From Mnemiopsis leidyi (lineage: Eukaryota; Ctenophora; Tentaculata; Lobata; Bolinopsidae), in assembly GCA_000226015.1 (NCBI GenBank), contig JH152974.1:31292-63520 (forward strand): a DNA stretch of 32,229 nt, in the 5' to 3' direction. A model generated the notes under the pieces. That model was not told the DNA's origin. It worked only from the letters and a program-made list of their open reading frames with translations, and did no database searches. The position numbers were made by a program, and so were the translations under genes. Below are positions 1 through 10,110 of this stretch, in pieces (position 1 is the first letter of the stretch; each line of letters starts with the position of its first letter).

Positions 1-355
1 AAGTCTTGTAAAGATTCTCTTCTTGACTTTTTAACCAATGTAACTTTTCTAGATCTTCAACATGGTCATATGCAGTCAAATTTCTAACAGTTTTGATTTA
101 ACGGGCGATGCGCGTCCACGATTCTTTGAATCTTACGCTTCGCTCGAGGAGCAGGTGTGACGCGCGCGAAGCGATGACGGTAGGTTGTAAGCCTACAACG
201 TTTTGATTTGAAGATCTTGACTCAGGTAAACTTTCTAAGGACGGTGCAATCAGTGCAATATAAACTTTAGGCAGCTTCGGTTGTGTGTAGGTTGTTAGTG
301 TTTATAAAAATATTAGTAAAATGAGTTTACTAAGCCCGCTGCAGGCGAAAAATTT
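1..355. repeat. Left arm of a window-spanning inverted repeat
   Basis: About 250 bases of this stretch recur in reverse complement at 31193-31440, with only scattered mismatches. Anchors are the AACATGGTCAT region near 60, the CAGTTTTGATTT region near 88, and the GGCAGCTTCGGTTGTGTGTAGG region near 271. The left copy carries a 101-bp insertion at 100-200 that the right copy lacks. The outer part (about 1-83, minus strand) matches the start of the LINE 3' fragment at 31335. This is therefore a repeat family with a non-LTR retrotransposon component, cut by the window edge. Confidence 0.85.
100..200 (+). mobile_element. 101-bp non-autonomous insertion with 9-bp target duplication
   Basis: The insertion is flanked by direct copies of TTTTGATTT at 91-99 and 201-209. 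The related sequence near 31340 is the empty site with one copy of that 9-mer. A shared G before each copy makes 10 bp equally possible. It starts AACGGGCGATGCGCG and ends with a small hairpin, GTAGGTTGTAAGCCTAC, followed by AACG. Related ends occur at 359-452, 528-610 and 31951-32155. There is no coding capacity. The duplication length would fit a MULE-type transposase, but the superfamily is not established. Confidence 0.75.
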
Positions 356-358
356 ATT

Positions 359-610
359 GTAGGTTGATAACCTACTGTCGCGGCCATCACGCGCTGTCAC
401 GCATTTCTGGCCTGGCGACAGAAGAAATTCTAGACGCGCATCGCCCGTTGACACCAGAGGTGGCCTGAAAAGCTAAAGCCACCTTTTATAATTTAGCTGC
501 ATGGCCTAGCACATAGCAGCCAAGGCAGTTAACAGGCGATGCGCGTCTAGAATTTCTTCGAAATGCGTGAGAGCGCGTGATGGCCGCGGCAGTATGTTAT
601 CAACCTACAA
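359..610. repeat. Head-to-head pair of the same small element (long hairpin)
   Basis: Two about 85-95 base copies of the 100-200 element family face each other across about 75 bases. The left copy (359-452) begins with hairpin GTAGGTTGATAACCTAC and ends GCGCATCGCCCGTT. The right copy (528-610) begins AACAGGCGATGCGCG and ends with a TTATCAACCTAC hairpin arm. Both share GCGGCCATCACGCGC and GAAATTCTAGACGCGC in opposite orientation. The pair could fold into a long stem, or it may be one larger element with long terminal inverted repeats. Confidence 0.7.
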
Positions 611-830
611 GGTAGACCATAGACGGATATGATCTCTTAAAGCTGAAACTTACGTGTCTTGGAGTTCGTCGCGGTGATACCCGACTCACGCAGCTAAAGC
701 TGAACGTTTCGTTAGAACGTTAGACGGATATAATCTCGTCAACTTGGAGTTTACACTTGTACGGCAGCGCGCACCCTCCGGCCTCCCGAGATTTTATTCT
801 CGGAGAGGGTCGGAAAAATTTCACGCGCAA
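611..830. repeat. GC-rich repeat related to the right window end
   Basis: Blocks here recur in inverted order and orientation near the right end. GACGGATATAATCTCG near 723 matches 31932-31945. The GCAGCGCGCACCCTCC block near 764 matches about 31859-31873. The GTGATACCCGACTC block near 673 matches about 32175-32190. A local hairpin, CCGAGATTTTATTCTCGG, lies near 786-803. No coding potential was seen. It probably belongs to the same composite repeat as the left arm. Confidence 0.6.
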
Positions 831-1501
831 TCACTGCCATTTATTTCAGGACACGCATCGGCCTTAAATTGCAATTGCCGTGTGCCGCGAAGCCGCCTCT
901 GAGCCAGGGCTTGAAATGGGTTGCCACGTGAGACAAATTAACTTAACATGTCACTGCCCACTGCAGAGCCACAATTTATGGAACATAGAGATACTCAAAT
1001 ATCCGGTTTATGAAAACGTTGACTGTTTGGTTATACAAATTAACGTGATGATATCATTTAATTAGTAACGTAAGTTCAAAAGTAAAAACTATAAAATCCA
1101 CACGATTGAATTTGAAATGGTCAAACAAAAAGATCAAAAGAGGATTAAAAACTTATCCCAAATAATACATAAGCCAAGAAGAAAACTGGGTTATATTGGA
1201 GTCTAGCAGCATAACCATTAGCACAATAAAGGTCAAATAATTGGCAGCACTTGTAAGACTCAGTATCTTTAGTAAACTTCAGAAATGCCACACTGCCCGG
1301 CAATCAAGACCATAGAATCGATCTAATTGTACAAGATGCAAAACTAACATTTTCCATGAAAGATATGAATGAGAAAAGTAACACTTATTGTCCTTGATCT
1401 ACGAAACAATATTAGACCTATCAAACATCAATATATACCAAAAGAAGCGAAACGGAATATACATTTTAAAAACACGCCAAATATTTCTTTCTGATCGCTG
1501 C
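831..1501. other. Spacer downstream of the CH-UEV gene
   Basis: AT-rich sequence without a recognisable gene. It lies 3' of the minus-strand gene ending at 1502, so part of it is probably that gene's 3' untranslated region. A minus-strand AATAAA occurs near 840-845, but I cannot assign a cleavage site. Confidence 0.4.
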
Positions 1502-4500
1502 TCAGTTGAACATAATACTGTAATCCAAAGTTCCTTTATACAACTTGTCTTTGACAATTTGCAGCTGAGTATCGTTGAGATACTTCCCATTGAACACGGT
1601 ACTGTCGTCCTTCTGTTTACTCCCTTCTTCACTGTAGTTCAGTCTAGGAAGAATTTCAATAAGATGAATAACTAGACAAGGAATTTTAAAACAGGGACAG
1701 TTTAAAATGTCATGGGGAGCAGGCTGAGGTCAAGTTTATAATATCTCATGTATATTTTAAAATCTGATTTAATTTGTAACACTTAACGTCCAAAAATCAG
1801 CTGAAACCCTAAAATTAGGCCTTTGCTCACCTGATAGACTCTTGAACACAGAGTTTAGCTTGTAGTCGATAATCCTCAATACTCCCCTGAACTGAGGCAG
1901 CAGCGGCACTATTTGTGGCGTCAAACGTGTTCACCGAGAAGAAACATCTTTTAGCGTAACGCAACAGGTGCCTGGAGATACGAAAATGAGAAACAGCCCG
2001 CTAAATTTCTAACCCTGATATTTCTAAAATTGGTGCACTATCTTTTAAATAGAAATGGCCCGAACTTGAGGAAAAAGAGGGACACACAGCGAATACGGAT
2101 CATTGAAAAATAGACCTAAACTTAACTCATTAATGAACTAACCATATACGATCTTTTCTCGGAGTCCATGTAGGGAAAGCTTTAGTGAGATTCAATTCAC
2201 CATGTTCGTTAATTTGAGGGTGGAAGACGGGCGTAATGAACGTTAATGAAGGTCTGCTATAAGGGAAATCATCAGGAATGTTGAGATTGAACTTAAAACA
2301 CCCCTCCGCAAACATTCCGATCTTGATAAAAATAACCCCGTTCCAAACTTGAATAGATCGGAGGGACGGTACAACGTAAACCCCTGATGACACATTGTTG
2401 CAGAGCAGTTTATATTCCGCCAGAATTTCGTGGTCTCTAAAGAATGGTCTCAACTCCGTCTCGCTAGCACTGAGACTCTCTAAAAGTTTCGGTTTCTGAG
2501 GTCGATCCCTGATCACCATGGTGTTAGCACGTTTAAACCTACTAACGGGTTTCTTGGCTGGTTCATCACTATCGTCCTTGGTGAGGTCCTCAACAGACTT
2601 AGCGTTGAATATCTGCTCCAGAATCTCATCCCTCTCGTTGTCACTGACTTCCAGTTCGTCGTCTGTATGTCCGGTGGTAGCGAGAGGGTTGTCCTTGCTG
2701 GGGTCCACACAGCCACAACTCTTAGAGCAGTTGTCACACGTCTTGTTGGAGCTCTTGTCACATTGACTTTTAGCAGTGCGTCTGATAGTTTTGTGATGTC
2801 TTATCATCACTCCGCCGCCTCCCTGAGCTGGCCTACTGTCCGGAGTTTTGCTCTCTTTGTTGCGGGAGAGGAAAGACCGGGGAGATCCGGATTCGGATTT
2901 GGGGGAGTGGGATCCTCTGGAACTAGGTGAGGCGGAGCGCTGGTTTTGTAGTAGACTCTCCCGGGAGTATGTCTGATAGGGCTCCGCCCTCTGGTTTTTG
3001 GGAGAGTTTGTGTCACCGCTACTGGTGGACAACCTCTCTTTGCTATCGATCTGATATGGTTCTTTGTAGAATTTAGAGTCCGTTATCGAGGGTTTTACCT
3101 TCTTCAACTTCTCCTTGTACGAACTAAAAAGTTTCTTGATGGGACTCTCCTTCTCCGTCTTGGTTTGCTGGGACCGGGGTTCAATGTACGGTTTGTAGAG
3201 AGGGACATACTCGGGATGCTCCTTCAAGTACTTGTCTCTGACACTCTTGTGGGCGGGATCCAGGAAGTAGGACAAATACGTTATCATACTTAACTCGTCT
3301 ACCTCGTCACTGGAAAAGGACATTTTACTGGGAAGTATGGGAGCGGTGTAAAGTTGCTGTGTTTGCTGGTGAGAGACAGAGTCTGCAGAACGGAGCAGCG
3401 AAACAAAAAAAAGATTTGAATGATATGCAATTAGATCTCTAGCTTGAGATTGAGATGCAGCTTTGGTCTGCACTAAATGTGACGTTATTCTTGCTATATG
3501 CGGAATATAACTTGTTACAACTAGAGGCTTGTGAAGGTTGAATAACATTGGAAGTAAGCCAAATGTGGACCTATCAATAGGCGGCCACTACTCATGGTTA
3601 GCAAAATGTTGTCCTGAGAGAGACGAGATCGGGGGTACGTGTCACGTGATTAATGTTAAGTCATGCAACTAAATATATTGGTGAGGTGAATTCAATGATA
3701 ATGGATGCATGACTACGGAGCACAGCTTTAGCAAACTGATATTTTGGTAATTATGCACGATGGCAATCCGGCATAATAGCAAACACTCAATATAAGTGAC
3801 AACCAAGAAAAATGTAAGTTTTACTGACAGGATGTGTTGTATTATAGTTGCTGTATAGCATGGGCCATTTCGCAGTTCTAAACTGTTTTCTCAACTCTCT
3901 AACAAACTGAGCTCTTAATAAGAAACTTTATCACAATCCTATACGGCATCAAAGTCTAATTCTTTCAGATCTGTCACTGTTAACTATGAACAATTTACCA
4001 ATCAGGCTGTATCTGACTGAATAATTAGGTGAAATGTAAAGAAGTTGAAAGTTTAAAAGCACCTTGAAATTCCACATGCTAATATATTACAAAACTATTT
4101 CACAGAGTGTGGCGGAGCAGGGAGTAAGTCACACAACCTAAACTACAAAGTCACATACAGTTACCTGGTGAAGTCCTCAGCAGATAGAAGTCTGGGAATA
4201 TTGAGATGAGTGTGTGCCGCTGCCATGGCATCGTCTGTAGCGCTGATATAATCGTTTCGTTCTGTGTGAGCATTGTAGTTAGGGATGTAAGGGGAAGACA
4301 TCAACATGTGCTCAATTTTTTGCAGTCAGACTGCAAACTCATCATACTGACTACTCAATACTCATCAATTGCTGACCAACTTTAATTTCATGTGGGCCCC
4401 CACATTGTGAGGACAGAAGTGTCCCACTTTTAAAATACATCTTAAAGATCTAATTTAGAAGGACTGTGCCTTTATAAATGGTCAGTCGCCAAGGATCTTT

Positions 4501-6793
4501 TATCGTAAATTCATGGCAACAATATTTTGACAAAAACTAAATCTTCTCCTCCACAAACCGATATTCATGAAGTCTCTGTTAAAAGCTGGGGCTAAGTAGG
4601 TGACTAAAGCGGTGAGCGCCATCCCGTCTCTCCAATCATCCCCAATGTTGTTCACCCGCAATTTTACCTTATCTGAAATGTTAAATTTGACCTGCTATGA
4701 TCAAAACTCAGCAGTCTGTGACACTTAAAAATATTGCCTTGAGTAGCCGAGTTAGTGAGCTCTTGGTAGGTAAGGTGTGACAACGCCTGTCAGCGCTCAC
4801 AAAGAATCCAGATTCCAGACTATAGTGTGTGTATGAGCTATTGTGGGCCCGAATACATGTCAGTGTACATTCTATTTTACTACATATAGCTAGAGGTACG
4901 AGGCTGTAACATTGACTGAATACTAAAGTCTTTATTTTTGACAGAATGTTTTACTGTAAATCACAAAAATACAGAAGGGGCAAGTTACAGAAGGAGATAG
5001 GGTGATAAGATGCAGTTACGAGATTCAAGCCCTAAATATAAGGGTACGAACCTAGAACCTAGAACCTAAATATAACCTAAATATAAGGGTACGAACCTAG
5101 AACCTTGTTAAGTCCTCTGATGAGCTGATACTTCAGACCAGCTTTACTGGTCCCATCTCGAGTTCCCAGGCTGTCACGAGCTTTCTTGTCGTATATCTGC
5201 CGACAAAATACCGTGAATATTTCTTCTCGTGCTGTGAATCAAACATGGATACCTCCATTCAATTTGTGTAATTGTTTGCAGAACTTCAGTTTCGAAACAT
5301 TCCGTACGGTCCAGTCACAGGAGATTTTTCATTGAATGAAAATTATCGGGCTATCGATTTGTATGGGGACACAATTATGGCATAAATTTCAGGAAAACTC
5401 GGACAAACTCACGCTGGTAAGATGATACCGCTGAATAAGACACCAAACAAGACCCAGAATCAACTTCAGAGATCCCCCTGCTATGTCCTGAGCTCCAATG
5501 TTTGTCAACTTCACGTCCTCGCTGGAATTATTCAGTTAGAATTGAGGGGTACACACACCGTGTTCAAAGTCAACAGAGAAAGTCAGTTAAATATTATCGC
5601 TCAGCCGACAGCCACACCACTTTTCCGAGAAGGGTGGAAATTGGAACCAGATGAACTTGAAGTGTCGATCGTCTCGTGAGAGTGGGATGGGCTACATTTA
5701 TTGAATCTGAAACTTGTCAGGTAGCAGATGTCAACATACCCAACTTGTCTTGCCACGGATTGACGTATCAGTCAACTAACAGTGCAATGATACATGGGAT
5801 GGTTCTCCTAAATCACAGATTGTGCTTCCATAATGAAGCTTCAGAAATGACGCCCAACGTGCTCAGTTGGGAAAGTTGCATTTTAATTTAATGTCTTTCT
5901 ACTTGTCAGTTGTCGGCTGTTACCTGTTGAAACCTCTTATCATCAAACCGTTACATTGCGTGACGCGGAGCGTGTGTTCATCAAGTAACACTGCAGTCGC
6001 TATTTATAGACACAATATCACCGATATGTCACATACATCGTTAAAATGATCATCGGAGCATCACAATGACAAAGATAATCCTCACGTGTGACAAAACGAT
6101 CACGTGGCCAGAATAAGCACACCAAACACACAAACAGTTCTTGCAAATCACACATGATATCACACCTAACACTACAAGCTAAGTACCTGGAGCAAATGTC
6201 CAAAGCAAGTTGGACGTTGTCGCATCGTTGTGTGATAGATTGAGGAAACATGTGGTATCTCTTAACTGTCTTCCCCGATAGCGTTTCCATAAGTCGCAGG
6301 AATATTGTACCGTCAATAAAATCCACTTTGAAGTTCTCTATGTTTGAGCCTGAGACGGAAGAATACGTAAAATGTTTCTGTTGACACGGCACGGTCGGCT
6401 TTTTCATGTCAATAAAGTTGTGAGCTGGCTTTTATGATTTCTTTAAGTTTATATATATATATTAGCAAGAAAAATCTTTGTCGATATTTGTTACCAGAAA
6501 ATCGACATTAACAAAGCGTGCTACTTTTATCGCAGATGTACAAACTAGCAACCATTCTTAACCAAAAGTCTATCTTTATAGCCAAGACTAAACAAAAATA
6601 TTGATGACATAAGTCAATCATGATCTACAATACTTGAAGTACCTGTGTGTTGGGAGACCCATTTAGCGAAAGTTCTGTGTTGTATCTGGACCCACTTCAT
6701 CTCCGTCTTCCTTATCGTGCTGATACCCCGCTGTCCGGAGATGTTTCTCTTTCTCCGCCAGGTTTCCAGCTGATCCCTGGTCCGTGGATCCAT
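1502..6793 (-). CDS. Tandem CH domains fused to an AKTIP/FTS-like UEV domain
   Basis: Nine coding exons (high to low): 6793-6643, 6349-6187, 5521-5413, 5196-5097, 4672-4559, 4261-4165, 3309-2143, 1971-1831 and 1643-1502. All have GT/AG boundaries and matching phases, and they sum to 2,184 bases (727 residues). The start is the first ATG after an in-frame stop. Residues about 34-140 form CH1 (WVQIQHRTFAKW, DFIDGTIFLRLMETLSG, LILGLVWCLIQRY). Residues about 155-270 form CH2 (DDWRDGMALTALV, LNIPRLLSAEDF, VDELSMITYLSYF), in the style of filamin/alpha-actinin actin-binding domains. A Ser/Pro/Lys-rich linker follows (about 275-530), with a cysteine cluster at 428-445. Residues 534 to about 690 are a UEV domain (GVYVVPSLRS, FPYSRPSLTF, PVFHP, then IWHLLRYAKR) most like AKTIP. 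The E2 catalytic cysteine position (HGELNL) has no Cys. AKTIP acts in the FTS-Hook-FHIP dynein-adaptor complex. A role coupling actin to that machinery is inference. Known AKTIP proteins are near 290 residues, so this one is greatly extended. Confidence 0.9.
5031..5105. repeat. 30-bp direct duplication covering a splice donor
   Basis: Two identical 30-base copies, 5031-5060 and 5076-5105, start 45 bases apart and are joined by more CCTAAATATAA-like units. On the minus strand, the copy at 5076-5105 contains the exon 4 donor (CTAG|GTTCGT, exon end 5097). The other copy supplies an identical donor 45 bases further into the intron. Using that distal donor would read into an in-frame TAG. Confidence 0.85.
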
Positions 6794-9700
6794 CGCAGAG
6801 CGCTTTATCTGATGTCTCCTTTAGGGGCCGCTAGTCTCTCGGTCTCGGTAATGTGATCTTTTCGGAAATTTGTTTCCCTCTACTAGAACCACAGAACTGA
6901 GAGTTTCGGTCGACTTTCAGAGCTCAAGTTACCGTTACCAAGTGGAGGATGTAGTTGAAGTGAGTAGCTCGTTTAAACGTACCAAACGAGAGCAGAGAAC
7001 GCGGGAAGAGAGTGAAAAGGAGAGTTGGTCTCAGGAAACGGACATTGGCGGACAAATATCACTGCTGCGAAATACCGATGTTCGTATTAGCACTCTAGCA
7101 GGACGATTTCAACAGTTCAACACAGAAGTTGTGTTTAAAACAAGAGTCATCGACACCCGGCTATACTGGGTAACACTAACTTCTAGACTGACTGACGACA
7201 CGCGATAAACATATGAAACTTAATCAGGCGTGGAGAAACAAGTTTTGAGTTGGGTTTGTCGAGACAGCACAAGATTTGAAGGAAAAATTCGGGTAGGCTC
7301 AGACGGGATATTTAGGAACAGGAATCCTTTAAAATGTAACACCTACACACACGCTAACATATTCAGATGTACGAAACACATTACGCTAGATTATAACATG
7401 ACAAGCAGATGAGAGGGAACGCAAATGATTCGGGATAGGATGCTGTTTTGGGGGATAGTACGAGAAGTGATGGCAGAGAAACTGGGTAAAAGCACTACAC
7501 GCAGGGTAATCTGATACACAACATATTTATAACGTTCTAATATCATTAATTTCTCCAGGCACACATTTTTACACGTGATTTGTCACGCCTCCTGCTAGGC
7601 CAATCAAAAGGCCGACTGGTCGATTCCTGGTTCCATTTACCGCCATTAGCATACCAAATACAACGCAGAGTGTTGGCAGTAAATACACCATTTAATCGAA
7701 TCAGAGTTTTGATATACCGCTTTTCAGCATAGAAACGGATTTGATCAAGAGTATCATGAGATCAAACTCTGGTTACAGAACGAACAAGTACGATATAATA
7801 TTTCCTATTGAAACTGGTTTGAAAGTATCAGACTGCAACGAAACAACCTGTCAAGAAAACAAGGTCCAGCAGCTGATTCACACAGTAGTTTGACAAGGGT
7901 GCATCGACTATGCGAAGTGACGAGTGTTACTGCAAAATTTGTGTGTAGGCAGCAGTAATCTGAGTAAGGGAAACATTGAGGACACGAAACTCATTAAACC
8001 TAAAAAGGGACCGATCTACTGGGGGCCACAGGTCACAGGTGCTGCATATTGCTGGGGGAGCAGAAAAACAATGAGGTAGGTAATTTAAACTAGTGAACAC
8101 ACACCACCAACAAAGACTCTTCGTAACCGTACGGGTCGACAATGATCTCCAACAATACAATTTGACCTTTAAAATATTCGTACTCGCGGTGGGAGAAAGA
8201 GAGAGTGTGTGTGTGTGCGAGTGGGGAATACCTGATAACAAGTGTCAACACTTTAAAGCCCTACTGATTGTCAGATTTGAGGACGAACTACAGTAAGACA
8301 TTATACAGGAGATGCCCTTCACTGTGACATAAAGTGATAAGAGAGCGAGGAGTTAGCCGGGAGTCGCTCATCACTCAACTTGCCAAGGGTATCTCTCTCG
8401 TGGGACTGTCGCTATGGTAACCGTACATCGATATCCTTTGTTTGGTGTCAAGTTAAACGGACCATTATCTGCCGGTCGGATCAATGATGGAGAAGTGTGA
8501 AGTCCAGACATCAGAAATCATGAGTTGAAAGTACCCTAACCTCTAAATCTAAATAAGAAAGAGTGGCAAATATTTTGACGGTAAGAATGAAACGTGTGCT
8601 TCAAATACCAGAGTACACACAAGAATAGGTACGCATCACAGAAAAAATCAAAGATACGTATGATAACACCAACACTGCGCCTAAAATAGTCTCCTATACG
8701 TGCCCAATCAATGGTCAGATATGACAACTCATCTAATATGAAAACTGAGTATCAAAGTAATCGGGGGCGGGCTAAAACTGTTCGACCTCACGGCGACAGA
8801 AAATACCTCTACACACGACACGGCGTTAAGAGAGAGCGAGGATTGAGCTAATGTCTGCAACATATCAAATAACTCCTACTCGCGCTCTCTCTGGCTCGCG
8901 ATGATCAAAGGCTACAGTGTGTCAATAGCAGCTCAACTTCTAGCAAGCACGAATCATTACAAAAAGTAGGCCTCAATAAAAAGCTCATTACCATACTGAA
9001 GTCAACAGGTAGTAGAGTAGGGTAAAGAAATATTTTGTCTGTCGAGCAAATCAGTGCTTATGTTAGGCAATGTCAAACCCTTTAACGGATATTGGATCCG
9101 GGCATGGTATATTGCATTCTGACCGTGCAATGTTCAAATATACATTTAAGTAGAGGAGTACTGAAGATGGTGGCTATATAAAGATTTAAAATTTAAAAAG
9201 AATGTGTAAAAGTTCTCCTCGAATGGCAAGCTGTGCTCGATTAAAATTTCTACTGCAGAGCGACGTAAAACTGAAAGGTTACTCTACACACTACATGATT
9301 TGTTTTCAATCAGAGAAAAGCTTCAGCTATACGGAACGAAATATGTCTCACTTTGAACAATAAAGGTCGATAACTTGAGTTTAGGGTATAAGACTGTTTA
9401 ACGTTTTTGATACGTCACTCAAGGAAGGTGCGAGAAAGGAAAACTGGGATTCTGTCGGCATCTTTACGATTAGAGTCATTAGATTTATTAGAACTAGGTT
9501 AAAGCGCAGGTCTTGGAGAAGTAATTTATGGAGGCAGTAAACAACTGGTTAAGTAATTGTAAAAATAGTACACAATTATAACATTAGAATAAATAAATTT
9601 CGTTCATCTCTAAACGATTTCAAATTGAGGTCGAAAAATTCTCCCATCATTACCAATTATTCTAGTTAACTTTTATTCAAAATAAGGTCAAACAAAACTT

Positions 9701-10110
9701 AATTAATCAATTCTGTTTTTATTTTTCAACGTTAACTAAAGCAGTCTCATTTAAATGTGTTCACGATAACGGTTTAACGGTCTCGAACAATGATCATTTA
9801 TCAATCAGTCTGAATTGTCTTAGATTTGAGATCGGAGACGAAAAAAATGTCTAGTCTCGATTCACGTATTTTTGGATTAATATCGAACTTTTTCTCGCTT
9901 TTTTGTGGTAGACTTTTTGTTTTATCAGTTAAAAAATTTATATTCGGGTAACACGACCAAAATATTGGAAATCATTAAAACAGCTCGACGCAAACTTTTA
10001 ACTCTCAAATTTTTCGGATTATCCAAAAAATACAACTATGTACAAAACTGTTTTAGCCTCTGAGATCCCGTGGAGCTCCATCCCCAGATGCAACCCGCTA
10101 GAAACCGAGA
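6794..10110. other. 3.3-kb intergenic stretch, no gene recognised
   Basis: This lies between the 5' end of the CH-UEV gene and the 3' end of the PAIP1 gene. Open frames are short and show no family resemblance. The longest, 6870-7208 on the plus strand (112 codons), starts only about 75 bases upstream of the CH-UEV start, and I would not call it a gene. Also present are a short GA/GT microsatellite near 8196-8222 and AGAGAGCGAGGA motifs near 8342 and 8830. The part around 9360-10020 is strongly AT-rich and may include the PAIP1 3' untranslated region. Promoter and 5' untranslated exons of the CH-UEV gene may lie at 6800-7400, but none can be proved. Confidence 0.5.

Noticed and set aside
2518..2930. 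Overlapping open frames opposite the CH-UEV exon 7
   Set aside because: They are shadows of the coding exon, with no independent signal.
3321..3548. Extra N-terminal 80 codons before VDELS in the large minus-strand frame, which would start AKTIP at its own ATG
   Set aside because: The splice acceptor at 3310-3311 and the phase match to exon 4261-4165 restore the end of CH2 exactly. The upstream codons look like intron.
4262..4330. Longer version of exon 6 starting before 4261
   Set aside because: The acceptor near 4330 leads to stops in all three frames. The acceptor at 4262-4263 has a better polypyrimidine tract and gives CH2 its normal length.
6350..6407. ATG at 6407 as the start of the CH protein
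   Set aside because: The TTCCGTCTCAG acceptor at 6350-6351 and exon 6793-6643 supply the conserved first CH1 helix with Trp residues, which this start would lack.
6870..7208. Plus-strand 112-codon open frame just upstream of the CH-UEV gene, possible divergent gene
   Set aside because: No recognisable domain and no supporting splice partner. It lies where the minus-strand 5' untranslated region is expected.
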